The notes: generated by a model not told the origin, from the sequence alone. Positions 1-7,726 are shown, counted from the first letter of the stretch. The stretch is DNA of 12,995 nucleotides from Larix sibirica (GCA_004151065.3 NWUY0300002807.1:41792-54786), one strand, 5' to 3'. Made by a program: numbers and translations.

Positions 1-7
1 TAGAGTT

Positions 8-178
8 CTGGAAGTTTTTCATTAAAAATCAATTTTGGGGGGGATGGGTGGGTCACAAAAGCACTGGAAGTTTCAGGATCCGTTTGAAAATTTCAGGAAC
101 TGTACCATTTTACACAGGATCCACTTCATGGACTCAGGAGCCATTTCCTTCTCCAAGAGATTCTATTTCCATGGATCC
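8..178. repeat. Short dispersed motif cluster (CTGGAAGTTT, TTCAGGA, GGATCC)
   Basis: CTGGAAGTTT occurs at 8-17 and again at 64-73. GGATCC occurs at 76-81, 117-122 and 173-178, with near-variants between and after (TTTCAGGAAC at 91, CTCAGGAGCC near 134, CAGATCC near 194). This suggests old, diverged tandem duplication of a unit of about 40-55 bp. No coding frame is apparent. It may be part of the interior of the retroelement whose LTR seems to begin at 998, but that link is inference. Confidence 0.4.
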
Positions 179-352
179 TACACATTGGAGTGGCAGATCC
201 TGTAACAAAGATTATGGGTAACTTCCAGGACAAAGTAGTCAATCAACTTCTAGTAAATACTTTCAAGCAACTTATAAGTACTTTGGATGAGATATCTTTT
301 ATAAAAGCGAGTTAACTAGACCTTGTAATCAAAACTGATTGTGTCATTAATG

Positions 353-534
353 TCTTGCTAAGCCAGATAGGGGTATGCCAAAGCATGTGTATTGTTTCAG
401 GAGAAGAACCCTTTGGCTAGATTGAGAGGCTAAAAAGGGTACAAGGTTATGTTTTTCAATCTTGCTAAGCCAGAAAGTACACCACAGCATGGTCGTATTG
501 TTTCAGGGGAAGACAGTGTTACCCCCTAGATTCT
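353..534. repeat. Diverged tandem duplication, period about 107 bp
   Basis: Copy 1 starts at 353 and copy 2 at 460. Both open with TCTTGCTAAGCCAGA. Both then share CAxAGCATG and, about 20 bases further, TATTGTTTCAGG followed by a G/A-rich GAAGA stretch. The similarity covers about 75 bp per copy, with small indels. Duplications like this are common in untranslated or U3-like parts of plant retroelements. Confidence 0.75.
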
Positions 535-985
535 CTGCAGTATGCCATGGCCCATATCAGATGTGCCAGAGAGGAGAGGTCTTTCTTCTATGTAAAGGCC
601 AAGTGAGGCTTGTTTTATGTAAAAGTGCTGGTCTAATGGGACTCAAGACCTGTGGTCTGGTCATGGCAGGTCCTCTCGGTTTTCATTTCGAGTATTGGCT
701 TAGTGGCTCAGCTGACTGCCCCTTGATGAAGTGGAAGACCCCATCATGTTGGGCATCCGGTGCTTCTTGGGATAACTCTATTGGAACAAATGGATTAGGG
801 GCTCCCAGCCACACTTCCTTTTATGCTTTGTAGAGGTGACTGAATGTGTAAGAGTTGTCATACCCATTTTAGCACGCCTGATTTATGCCCACTTGGACCT
901 ACTTTTCTCATGTATTGACCCTCCTCTTGGCTCAAGCATGCCAGATTGATGATGATGCCATCATTTTGAAGAAGTCTTACTACCT
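535..985. other. No recognisable gene; probable retroelement interior
   Basis: A frame is open on the plus strand at 462-833 (123 codons), but it overlaps the second tandem repeat copy and shows no domain I recognise. The other frames are stopped often. The position just upstream of a polypurine tract and LTR-like start suggests the non-coding 3' interior of a retrotransposon. Confidence 0.4.
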
Positions 986-997
986 AAAGGAGGAGGG
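986..997 (+). other. Candidate polypurine tract of an LTR retrotransposon
   Basis: A run of 12 purines, AAAGGAGGAGGG, ends exactly where TGTTGAGGG begins at 998. In LTR retrotransposons the polypurine tract primes plus-strand DNA synthesis and lies directly against the 3' LTR, which usually starts with TG. The arrangement therefore suggests that the element's interior lies to the left. No matching left LTR is in the window, so this rests on motif layout only. Confidence 0.5.
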
Positions 998-1051
998 TGT
1001 TGAGGGAAAAAGCACATTGTTGGCATTAGTTGGGGCATGACACCCTCCTCC
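989..1051. repeat. Perfect 12-bp inverted repeat with a 39-nt spacer
   Basis: GGAGGAGGGTGT (989-1000) and ACACCCTCCTCC (1040-1051) are exact reverse complements. The left arm contains most of the polypurine tract and crosses the putative LTR start at 998. The right arm lies inside the LTR-like block. A transcript covering both arms could fold into a GC-rich stem. Confidence 0.8.
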
Positions 1052-1169
1052 CAAGCTCAAGGTTTCATCAAGTTGCAGAAACTCATCATTTTTATTATTA
1101 TTTTATGTCTTATGAGGTTTAGTCATCGGCTTGTGGGTAAAAAGGTTGGCCAAGAGGGGTAAAAATGAA

Positions 1170-1205
1170 TGTCTTTTTGTAAAGGTATGTCTTTTTGTAA
1201 AGGCA
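1170..1205 (+). repeat. 18-bp direct tandem repeat in U3-like region
   Basis: TGTCTTTTTGTAAAGG occurs at 1170-1185 and 1188-1203, each followed by a two-base linker. The repeat ends 12 bases upstream of the TATA box. Tandem repeats just upstream of TATA are common in plant LTR U3 regions, where they can act as enhancer modules. That function is inferred here. Confidence 0.85.
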
Positions 1206-1217
1206 CGTCTTGTCACA

Positions 1218-1227
1218 TATAAATAAG
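1218..1227 (+). promoter_or_regulatory. TATA box of LTR-like promoter
   Basis: TATAAATAAG matches the plant TATA consensus and lies at the expected place after the 18-bp repeats. Transcription would start about 30 bases downstream, near 1250, followed by a CT-rich leader. Confidence 0.6.
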
Positions 1228-1266
1228 ACACTCCACATTCATTTGTAACGCAAGATCATGGGATCA

Positions 1267-1272
1267 AATAAA
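1267..1272 (+). terminator. Poly(A) signal-like hexamer AATAAA
   Basis: AATAAA lies about 20 bases past the expected transcription start, so in an LTR reading it would fall in the R region and act only at the 3' end of a full-length transcript. The hexamer is common in AT-rich DNA, so the support is positional. Confidence 0.35.
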
Positions 1273-1497
1273 GTCTTATCTCTTTTTCTTCTTGTATATC
1301 TTGGCTAAGTGATGCGCACCTCTCTTCTTGGCATCTTGAAGCTTAAATGTGGTGATTCTTTGGTGATTGGAGGATTTTACTCAATCTTGCAAGGCTTGTC
1401 TAAGGGGAAGAATTCTTGAGAAGGTTACTCTCTTCTTCTTTGCTCTTCTTTTGTAGTAACATCTCTGGTTCTCTTGTCTTGCACTGTCGGAGACATC

Positions 1498-1506
1498 CAA
1501 GGTAAG
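1498..1506 (+). other. Candidate 5' splice site (CAAG/GTAAG)
   Basis: CAAG followed by GTAAG, with the junction at 1501/1502, is a near-consensus plant splice donor. It lies about 250 bases downstream of the TATA box, after a pyrimidine-rich leader. If real, it would end a first untranslated exon, and an acceptor should lie before the coding start at 1986. I could not single out a clear acceptor. Confidence 0.3.
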
Positions 1507-1535
1507 AGCTAAATAGGGTTTTTATGCATGATAAC

Positions 1536-1985
1536 ATTGTTCTGTAAGTGAGACATCTCTTCTTGGAGGGTCTCTCTTGTTAGGCCTTCGGCACCTCTCT
1601 TTGCCCTAATTAGGTCAAAACCAGCACAACCCAAGGGTTTCTTGGTTTGCCCTAATTCATCAAAAATTGGATTGCCAATTCTTGGAGGAACACTAACCAC
1701 GATTCCTCGATGGTCTTGAAGGGAAGAGACTTAAGTCTTATTCCCTCATCTTCACTCAAAATCTCTTTTTATCAAATTTTTGTACTATATTTCACAAAAT
1801 CCAAAAAATATTTTCTTTTGTGCCCTAGTTATTTTAATTTTGATTTTCTGAAGTAGTTAATTGCCGTAATAAATTTCAGATCTTAATAAAATATTGGGAA
1901 AATCCTAAAAAGTTGAAAAAAACTGCAAAAAGTTACTAATTATGAATCGACGTCACAGGAGCTTTCATAACGGGCTCCGCAGACC
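1536..1985 (+). other. AT-rich leader-like stretch before the coding remnant
   Basis: There is no coding frame. The first part has CT-rich words and two copies of TTGCCCTAATT(A/C) (near 1600 and 1648). The second part is T-rich, then A-rich, with AATAAA-like hexamers near 1869 and 1885. It ends with a GC-rich 40 bases that lead into the strong ATG context at 1986. It could be an untranslated leader, an intron or simply spacer. Confidence 0.35.
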
Positions 1986-2634
1986 ATGGCTCGTACCAAA
2001 GTCATGCAGCGGAAGACAATCGCAGGGCCCCAGCGGTCCCATATGCCAAGGGCCCTGAAAGAGATGGAGAATGCCAAAGGTTTCTTTGAACAAAAAATCA
2101 GGGCAACTACCAAGGCCCATGTCATCAGATTGGAAAATCATCTGCGCAATCGATGGAAGCCTCCGACCTCGGAGCAATTCGTAGACAAATAAGAGGGGAT
2201 AGTGGAGAATTTTGGGTCCACCAGAACCAGAGAAACCCAATATACCAGGACTCTTGGCATGATTTGGCATATGAAATCTGTCTCCAGTCTTGCTTTGGAA
2301 GATTGTCTGGATGCCAGTATGGAGGCTGAGCCAGCGGGGGTTCCCCTAGCAACTTGTATCGCGAATCTGGAAGAAGGCATGAGAAGGCTGGCAGCTGGCT
2401 CACAACCAGTGTGTAGCGGATGAGAAGATAAATGCCAAACTGAATGCGTTGGCAAGAGAGTTGACTGGGAAATCGTTTGGGGGCAAGCCTTCGTCAAGCT
2501 CCTCGGCAGTGCACCGAATCTTTCGGCGATTTCCTCCTGCCTGCAGAAAGAGTGCTCTGCACCTTGTCAAACATAAGAGTTTGGACGCCAATCTCCAGGT
2601 TCCTGATATTGTTGTGCTTTCTGTTAATGAATAG
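1986..2634 (+). pseudogene. Broken coding sequence of unknown family, possibly retroelement gag-like
   Basis: This island is visibly richer in GC than both flanks. The ATG at 1986 sits in ACCATGGC, a near-ideal plant start context, with an in-frame stop shortly upstream. Frame one runs 68 codons to a TAA at 2190-2192, then stays open in the same frame to 2421-2423. From about 2390 a second frame (ending at the TAG at 2632-2634) reads more smoothly. It has a charged helical stretch with ADEKINAKLNALARE, then a serine run, then a basic tail, so a frameshift near 2390 is likely. A third frame at 2153-2329 is also open for 58 codons. The protein starts MARTKVMQRK and is rich in charged helix-forming residues, compatible with a gag N-terminus, but no zinc knuckle, protease or reverse transcriptase follows. 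I do not recognise the family. Confidence 0.45.
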
Positions 2635-2860
2635 TTTATTTAGAGCCTTTGTGGCTAATCCTACTGGGTCTGTGTTTAATCTTAGCAGTTCCTCTTTTTC
2701 TGATAATTTCGGTCATAACCCCTGGCCTGTGGGGGGCCTGTTAGGAAGCTTTTTTGGTTTTGTGTCCTTCAGACTTTCAGTCTACAGTCTTAGCATAGGA
2801 CGGACTAGGGTGGAAAATACTGCCATCTAGACTTAGTCAGCAATTCCGCTGAAACTCTGT
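2635..2860 (+). other. Stretch downstream of the coding remnant, no gene recognised
   Basis: Composition falls from mixed to T-rich across this stretch. A frame open at 2477-2830 reaches into it, but its residues (many F, S and L) look like translated T-rich non-coding DNA. It may be the 3' untranslated part of the element carrying the 1986-2634 remnant. Confidence 0.3.
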
Positions 2861-2929
2861 TGCTCTGTACATATTTTTTCTGCTTAATTTTAATTTCTAA
2901 ATTTACAAAAAAAAACCTCATTCAATTTT

Positions 2930-2950
2930 ACACACACACACACACACACA
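2930..2950. repeat. (AC)n microsatellite
   Basis: An uninterrupted run of about ten AC units is followed by TATATA-type sequence. Length polymorphism is likely. Confidence 0.95.
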
Positions 2951-4466
2951 TATATTTTTATTCCAAACTGGAACAATCAAATATAACAGTGGCTTTTATA
3001 CTCCAATCTCCTTTCAACGAAATTCATAACCATCATTTCTAAATTGTACGGTAATGAAATCATATCTACAATCTCAAGTTTTATGCATCTTAGATAAAAT
3101 TGTAACTTATTTCTCTTCATCTATCTCGTTCATATATTTCTTTGATTGACACCTTTAACCTACAATTTGTCTAGGGTGAATAAGCTTTTAATCTAGTACA
3201 AGAAAATATTTATAAAGCCCAATTTCTTTAAAGAATGACAGAAGCCAATAACACATTAAGCACTCAGCATGCACATCTGCATATTAGACAAATATAGCAT
3301 GAGAAAATGTAGACATGATATTGCTAGCAAACTTCAGTTCCATAATTCAAACTTCAAAGAAGTTGCCAAACACACCTGTGCCTCTATCCATGTCTTCGAT
3401 AATTGCCCCTCCCACCCATATATTTCAACAAACTGACCCACTTTGAGCTGTGATTCAGGATCCATTTCAAGTTCCTTGGCTAAATTGGACAGTGAAAGCA
3501 AACCTCCTTGTCTATAGACTGCATTTTAGCCCAGCAAACTAGACCGTGCAGCACTTTCCACAAATTTCCATAATTTAATCATCTTGATGATGACCAGAAA
3601 CAAGCAGCTTCCATAAAAACTACTCATCCCTCTATCCTGACATAACATCCAACAATGAAGATTACTATAATGCGGTGATCTATATCTCATTAATCTTCAA
3701 GCTACTCAGTATACTACATTTTAACTGTAATTTTCAGACAAGGCTAAGTTAATATGCAACTTACAAACATCAATTTAGACTAAAGCCTGATTAAACTCTT
3801 TTAGATGATCAAAAGGGTTCGGATGCACATATTCAATGAGCTGATGTGTGCTACTTGTTACTCCCATCTCCACTTTATCCTTAATAATGATCATTCAATC
3901 CTAAAGGTTAAAAACAGCCACAACAAGGTGAATTTCACCAAGGTATTGGACTTTTGAAAATAACTGTAAAAGTTACCAGTGGAAAGGAGGTAAAATTTAG
4001 ACTCATCAAACAAATAACCAGATTCTGTTCACCGTATAATGAAAATGAATATAGTCACCACCATGAAATGACAAAGATGATCGATCTGCCACTCCCAAAC
4101 AAGACCTTCAAATTGAAAGCTTAAATACGAAACCAAAGAGCTGGATACATGTTAATGATGCAATGGCTACACCAACTAGATTTTTCAACTACCATAATAC
4201 TCTTGTGTCTTTTAGGTGTGTGAAGAAATTGCAAGTTAAAAAAGAATTTCTTGCAAACAACTTTCAGGGAAAAGAAAATATGTGAGTTTCTTTTAAAAAG
4301 AATTCAAGGTTTCTTCACTCAAGTGACACTCGCATTTGCTATAGTTCCAAAAAACTACATGGGGACAAGCCAAACAAAATAACAAATGCCTAAAAACTGA
4401 ATGACAAGACACCAATGAAGGAAATGGCAGACAACTGACCAGCATTATTTTACTGGTGAAAGAAAC

Positions 4467-4510
4467 TAAAGGTTTAAAATGTTGCATGTAGAAAATAAAG
4501 GTTTAAAATG
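4467..4510. repeat. Short direct repeat, 29-bp spacing
   Basis: TAAAGGTTTAAAATG occurs at 4467-4481 and 4496-4510. A shared GCAT follows each copy after zero to two bases. It is a minor local duplication. Confidence 0.75.
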
Positions 4511-5280
4511 CATCCCTTTGTGAACATTCAATTGCTGAACTTTAGGAGAATGAAAATGAATTCCTAAACCAGTAATAAAGCAACACCAAACAAATCAGGC
4601 ACTTGTTATTTCAAAACATGAAGAAGCTAAACAACTTTCAGGCTTTGGTTCTTCAAATTCAGTATAAGAGAAAAAAATCACATATTTCAGAAAAACACGG
4701 GAGGAAAATTTTGAGCAGATTTTAAAACTAAAATAATTAGAAATGTGCTAGGGCACATAATGACAATAAACAAGCCCACCAGGGAAAAGAGGAAAGCTCA
4801 TAATTAATAGGACAATCAGAGAGCCCAAAGACTACTTCAAGGATCCAAATTTGCTAAAAGAAGAAGCTCACGAATTCACAGCATGCATCTAGCTATAAAC
4901 TTCCATGATTTCCCTACTGTAAGGCCCTTTGCATTTTAAGTTTTAACAACCTATATCTGATCATCCACATGACCAATAGAAGTTAACCATATGCAGGGAA
5001 GAACATATTATGGCAACTTTCAAAGTTAGAAAAAAAATCTAGACATCTCTAAGAAGAAATGGAATGCAAGGAGATACAATATTAAACCAAATGGCATTGC
5101 AAAGGACATTTTCCATTACGAGAATAGATATCCCCCACCTAAAACTGTTATGGACAAATCACCAAAAAAGAAAAGTTAAAGAAATAATAAACCACATCAT
5201 TGGTGTGCTAGGAAATCGACCTTAACAGAGATGAAAATAAGAATATTCTCAGAAAAATTAAAAATAACGTAAATAAATCA

Positions 5281-5643
5281 GTGACCCTTGCAATCATTAT
5301 TAATGGTGGGAAGCTGCCCTCTTTATGGGTGAGGTCATCATACTGTCATCATAGTCAGGTCACCCCTTATTATGTGTGATGCTGGTCCCTCATCATTATT
5401 GGCAACCCACCTTAGAGTCCACAGAAGCTGACCTACAGTACAAGATTTGGTCTCCTATTAACACCAATTCACACACAATATGTACTTCTCGCCCAGAAAG
5501 TCAGCACACTGATCTTCAATTTATAGCAGAATTGCAAGGTCTAAAATCTCCTATTGAAATTTGAAAGCAGTCATCCTCCAATGTCTAGATGCCACATATA
5601 CCAGGAAAGTAATTTTATCTTCGTACCATGCAGTGATCTTAGC
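5281..5643. other. Non-coding flank just past the 3' end of the hAT remnant
   Basis: Read on the minus strand, similarity to hAT transposase stops at about 5644, and this stretch shows no continuing C-terminal motif. It contains a local repeat, TCATCAT at 5335-5341 and 5346-5352, flanked by GGGTGA (5327-5332) and TCACCC (5360-5365). The abrupt loss of homology suggests a truncation or rearrangement point near 5640. Confidence 0.4.
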
Positions 5644-5740
5644 ACCCCACCCTATAAACAAGTGAAAGCACCCTCATCACCAAATGTTGCAGTTGTGTGG
5701 ATGAACTGCCATACAAATTCTACCAATGGATAGGAGTCAC
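5644..5740 (-). pseudogene. Start of the hAT C-terminal dimerisation region, truncated
   Basis: The strand reads TPIHW, a stop, NLYGSSSTQLQHLVMRVLSL and then RVGC followed by TAA. Plant hAT proteins have WW-LYG--P-LQ-LA-RVLSL and then a CERNWS-like motif. The TAA at 5641-5639 sits where the conserved glutamate of CER would be, and nothing downstream matches, so the remnant ends here. Confidence 0.75.
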
Positions 5741-6570
5741 CTTATATTGACCTTTAACTGCAAGGTTAAAACCAAACAAACCCCGCCAATTGATGTAAAT
5801 GTTCAATTGTCATCACATGAGAACGCATTCAACCTCGTCAGGGCCTAGTCCGTCTAATACAGTTATATATTCATTATGAACCTATGGATCCATGTGTGGT
5901 CTTCTCTTCACACCACCACCAATGGTTTGTTGTTTCAGCCACGATGTAGAATAATATTTAGGAATTGGGACATATGCTAAGGCATGAAGCGGAATATTTA
6001 GCTTCTCCAAATGTTTAACCACCTCTTTACAAATCTGCTTATACAAGGCCACATCTCTAGCCTCAATGATTGCTTTAATCTGGGCTAGGATGGTGTCCCA
6101 TATGCTCATACACCTCCACAATGACTAGTTGCTCTAAATCTGCAAACCAAATCATATTATAAATGGGCTTGGTGAACTCCAGAACATAATTAACCTGTAA
6201 CAAAAGGTGACCATCCAGAGTAATTTCTAACACATCATAAGATAGCTCTCCTTTGGAAGCCTGTATCCTCAGCTACTCTCGTGACTCACTGACCATCATA
6301 TTGGCCAATGACTATCTTACCTCTAGAAGGCGCTCAAAGCTGAGGTAATAACTACCAAATCTAGTCCATGCAAGCTTAAGTAACTACAACTTAAAGTGAG
6401 CGTGGAAATGTAGTGGAGTAATGATGAATTTTATGATAGACATCACCTTCTTGTACAGGTCATTAGTCCATTCACATTCTTTAAGCTTCATCTTAATAAT
6501 ATCATACATCAAAAGGTTCAATATGTGCACTAAACACCCAGACCAAAAAAATGTGAGGATGTACATGCAC

Positions 6571-7010
6571 AATGATTGCTCCTATTGTCTTACAATTCAG
6601 TGCATTATCAACATTTACAATTACTTGAACAACATTAAATGGGCCAACTTTTGAAATGGTTTTAAATAAAAGGTCTACAATATTACTAGTAAACTTATCA
6701 AATGTTCAAGTAGTTAGGCATTGTAATGAACTGCACCAATAGTCGACATGCCAAGAACATGTATCAATGGTTGGATTTTAACACTTGTCCAACCATTAAA
6801 TATGATGGAAACCCCATATTTTGCCCAAGAATCTATAAACGTCCTATTGCTCCTTGGATTTTGGATTTTTCCTTGACACAATGCCAACGTTCCCATACCC
6901 AAGCTCTTGTATCCTTTAGGAGCATCGTTAATGGTACTAAGTATCCCATGCTAATAGGGGGAGAGTGGAACATTGAAAGGCATACCACATGCATAAGGAA
7001 ACCTCACCAC
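6571..7010 (-). pseudogene. DUF659 / catalytic-core segment of the hAT remnant
   Basis: In one frame the strand reads VVRFPYACGMPFNVPLSPY, then a stop where the family usually has an aromatic residue (TAG for TGG or similar), then INDAPKGYKS, SWAKYGVSIIFNGWT and PLIHVLGMSTIGAVHYNA. After a frameshift it continues FNVVQVIV and VDNALNCK. This is the DUF659 signature. The first catalytic aspartate of hAT enzymes is normally in the DGWT-like motif; here the codon is AAT (Asn, 6797-6795). The second acidic motif (VDNALNC) keeps its Asp. Confidence 0.85.
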
Positions 7011-7211
7011 TTTCGCATCAAGAAAATCTGCTATGGTTAAATGACGAGCATGCAAGGATCCAGTAGCATAAAGGGATGGGGTAAATTTGGATTGCCCAAA
7101 TATTCTAGGGGTGGCAACAGATTCACTTTTTACCATACTTTGTTCATGCTTCTTTCTCATCCTTGGTGTATTTTGTTCCATCTCCTTTTAATACTTGTTT
7201 GCAAGCATTGA

Positions 7212-7333
7212 TCAAACATGTTGCCTCACATCACTATATGAACTAGTCTAAGGTTTTCCATGGTTGCAAAGAAATTTAGTGGTTCAAAACACCCCCTCCC
7301 CTTTTCATGTTTTGTTACGTACTTGTATCTTAA
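7212..7333 (-). pseudogene. Degenerate BED-type zinc finger of the hAT remnant
   Basis: BED fingers bind DNA at transposon ends. The strand reads LRYKYVTKHEKG, matching the family pattern LWKYVTK-EK with the tryptophan lost. After a frameshift in a G-run, it continues KFLCNHGK and then SSYSDVRQHV. The family pattern is C-x2-C followed by SYSRVRxHL. The first cysteine (7268-7266) is present, but the second is glycine (GGA, 7259-7257). Stops at 7284-7286, 7248-7250 and 7212-7214 also break it. Confidence 0.7.
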
Positions 7334-7452
7334 CCTTCACCTTCACCTTCATCCCCTTCCTCCCCTTCTACTTCTCCCCCATCTAAAAACATTGGGTCAT
7401 TATGAATATTCTCACCTTCTTTTCTATGATTCTTATTCCCCACCAACACCAT
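7330..7452 (-). CDS. Acidic N-terminal fragment of the hAT remnant (40 codons)
   Basis: A short open frame from the ATG at 7452-7450 to the TAA at 7332-7330. It reads through a basic patch (NKNHRK) and ends in an acidic, repeat-encoded tail EGEEGDEGEGEG. The codons come from a (CCTTCA)n-like tract on the plus strand. The same frame is open above it from the ATG at 7491, apart from one TAG at 7461-7459. Variable acidic or low-complexity N-termini before the BED finger are usual in this family. It is part of the pseudogene, not an independent gene. Confidence 0.4.
   Translation of the reverse strand: MVLVGNKNHRKEGENIHNDPMFLDGGEVEGEEGDEGEGEG
7331..7377. repeat. Pyrimidine tract with CCTTCA hexamer repeats
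   Basis: The plus strand carries CCTTCA in tandem near 7334-7352, followed by CCCCTTCCTCCCCTTCTACTT-like sequence. On the minus strand it encodes the Glu/Gly-rich tail of the transposase N-terminus, so repeat expansion has shaped that protein segment. Confidence 0.7.
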
Positions 7453-7511
7453 TAGAATCTAAAACAAAAGCATACTCCACAAGAGCAACATTCTTTCAAG
7501 TCTTGGAAACA

Positions 7512-7625
7512 CTGCAGCAGAATGAGGGAGAAGACAGAATGGGAAATAGTTGGAAAAGAGAAAAATAAAAATAAACAAAAAAAGACAATAGAACATGGAC
7601 TTAGAGCTTAGATCTTAGAGCTTAC
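7512..7625 (-). other. Candidate 114-nt intron in the 5' part of the hAT gene
   Basis: On the minus strand the donor reads AGG/GTAAGC (junction 7626/7625) and the acceptor reads TGCTGCAG/T (junction 7512/7511). The acceptor is preceded by a long pyrimidine-rich tract (TTTTTTTG, TTTCTCTTTTCC and TCTTCTCCCTC words). The length fits a short plant intron. It lies just upstream of the first possible start codon at 7491, so it would be a 5'-untranslated-region intron. Retention of this intron indicates DNA-level ancestry rather than a reverse-transcribed copy. Confidence 0.6.
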
Positions 7626-7726
7626 CCTGTCTGTGGTAGCCTTCAATCTCTCCTCCAAGCTCTCACGAACCTTCTCTCCTTAAAAACAAGAAATTTGCCC
7701 ACTCAAAACCCTAACCAAATATTAAT
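7626..7726 (-). other. Putative first, untranslated exon of the hAT gene
   Basis: The segment lies between the expected transcription start, about 30 bases below the TATA box, and the splice donor at 7626/7625. It reads GAGAGAAGGTTCGTGAGAGC and continues purine-rich to CCACAGACAGG. It contains the telo-box and has no ATG near its donor end. The exact start site is inferred. Confidence 0.45.
7706..7714 (-). promoter_or_regulatory. Telo-box (TTAGGGTTT) near the hAT transcription start
   Basis: The plus strand reads AAACCCTAA, so the minus strand reads TTAGGGTTT. In plants this box occurs close to transcription starts of genes active in dividing cells. It lies about 40 bases below the TATA box, in the first exon of the model. 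One copy of a nine-base motif is weak evidence alone, but position and orientation fit. Confidence 0.45.

Larger units (their letters stand above)
998..1535 (+). mobile_element. LTR-like block (U3-R), probable 3' LTR or solo LTR
   Basis: The block starts with TGTTGAGGG directly after a polypurine tract. It holds an 18-bp tandem repeat (1170-1205), a TATA box (1218-1227) and a poly(A)-type hexamer (1267-1272), followed by a pyrimidine-rich stretch with many CTCTTCTT-like words. This is the usual order of U3 promoter, R and U5 in a plant LTR. The right end is not fixed: TAACA at 1458-1462 or near 1531 are possible ends, and I found no convincing tRNA primer-binding site. A low-copy promoter with a 5' untranslated exon is the main alternative. 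Confidence 0.45.
2861..5280. other. AT-rich intergenic DNA without recognisable genes
   Basis: About 2.4 kb of A-rich plus-strand sequence, stopped often in all frames. The longest frames (60-64 codons near 2860 and 4293) show no domain or codon structure. Apart from the AC microsatellite and a 15-bp repeat near 4467-4510, I see no structured element, RNA gene or terminal inverted repeat. Ordinary intergenic sequence, an intron or deeply decayed transposon sequence would all fit. Confidence 0.5.
5644..7491 (-). pseudogene. hAT-superfamily transposase pseudogene (BED finger + DUF659)
   Basis: hAT transposases cut and paste DNA in the nucleus. The family order is BED zinc finger, DUF659/RNase H-like core, then a C-terminal dimerisation region. 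Here the order on the minus strand is: acidic N-terminus (7452-7330), YKYVTK and an LCNH finger (7333-7212), the GMPFNVPLSPY stretch (to 6954), GVSIIFNGWT (near 6790), VVQVIV-VDNALNCK (near 6600), CLVHILNLL (near 6540), LAWTRFGSYYLSFERLLEV (near 6340), WLKQQ region (near 5910), NLYGSS-TQLQHL-MRVLSL (5719-5660). The span of about 1.85 kb fits a family length of roughly 600-750 residues, but the last part is missing. Stops occur at 7459, 7284, 7248, 7212, 7188, 6951, 6714, 6706, 6384, 6312, 6273, 5882, 5813-5815, 5810-5812 and 5720 (lowest plus-strand base given where single). Frameshifts lie near 7330, 7295, 6700, 6548 (a run of seven A on the plus strand) and 6100. It cannot encode a working transposase. 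Confidence 0.88.

Noticed and set aside
462-833. 123-codon open frame on the plus strand
   Set aside because: It begins inside the second 107-bp repeat copy, has no recognised domain, and its residue mix looks like chance translation.
948-1037. P-loop-like residues (VEGKSTLLAL) in one frame across the putative LTR start
   Set aside because: The frame is short, spans the polypurine/LTR junction and has no Walker B or other NTPase context.
1455-1490. Primer-binding site after the first LTR-like block
   Set aside because: TGGTTCTC near 1466 shares only a few bases with the plant initiator tRNA-Met site; too short to claim.
2153-2329. 58-codon frame starting MEASDLGAIRRQ as a separate small gene
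   Set aside because: It overlaps the main frame of the broken coding region and has a weaker start context; kept only as a competing frame of that remnant.
1965-2497. Overlapping minus-strand frames (101, 92 and 119 codons)
   Set aside because: They lie opposite the GC-rich plus-strand coding remnant, which has the better start context and more natural composition; they are shadows.
2477-2830. 117-codon plus-strand frame rich in F, S and L
   Set aside because: It shares its first part with a better frame of the coding remnant and then translates T-rich non-coding DNA; no domain seen.
2930-2950. CRISPR-like or tandem array signal
   Set aside because: It is a simple AC microsatellite; there are no spaced direct repeats anywhere in the window.
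4293-4487. 64-codon minus-strand frame with hydrophobic and Cys residues
   Set aside because: No start context, exon signals or family likeness; located in AT-rich non-coding DNA.
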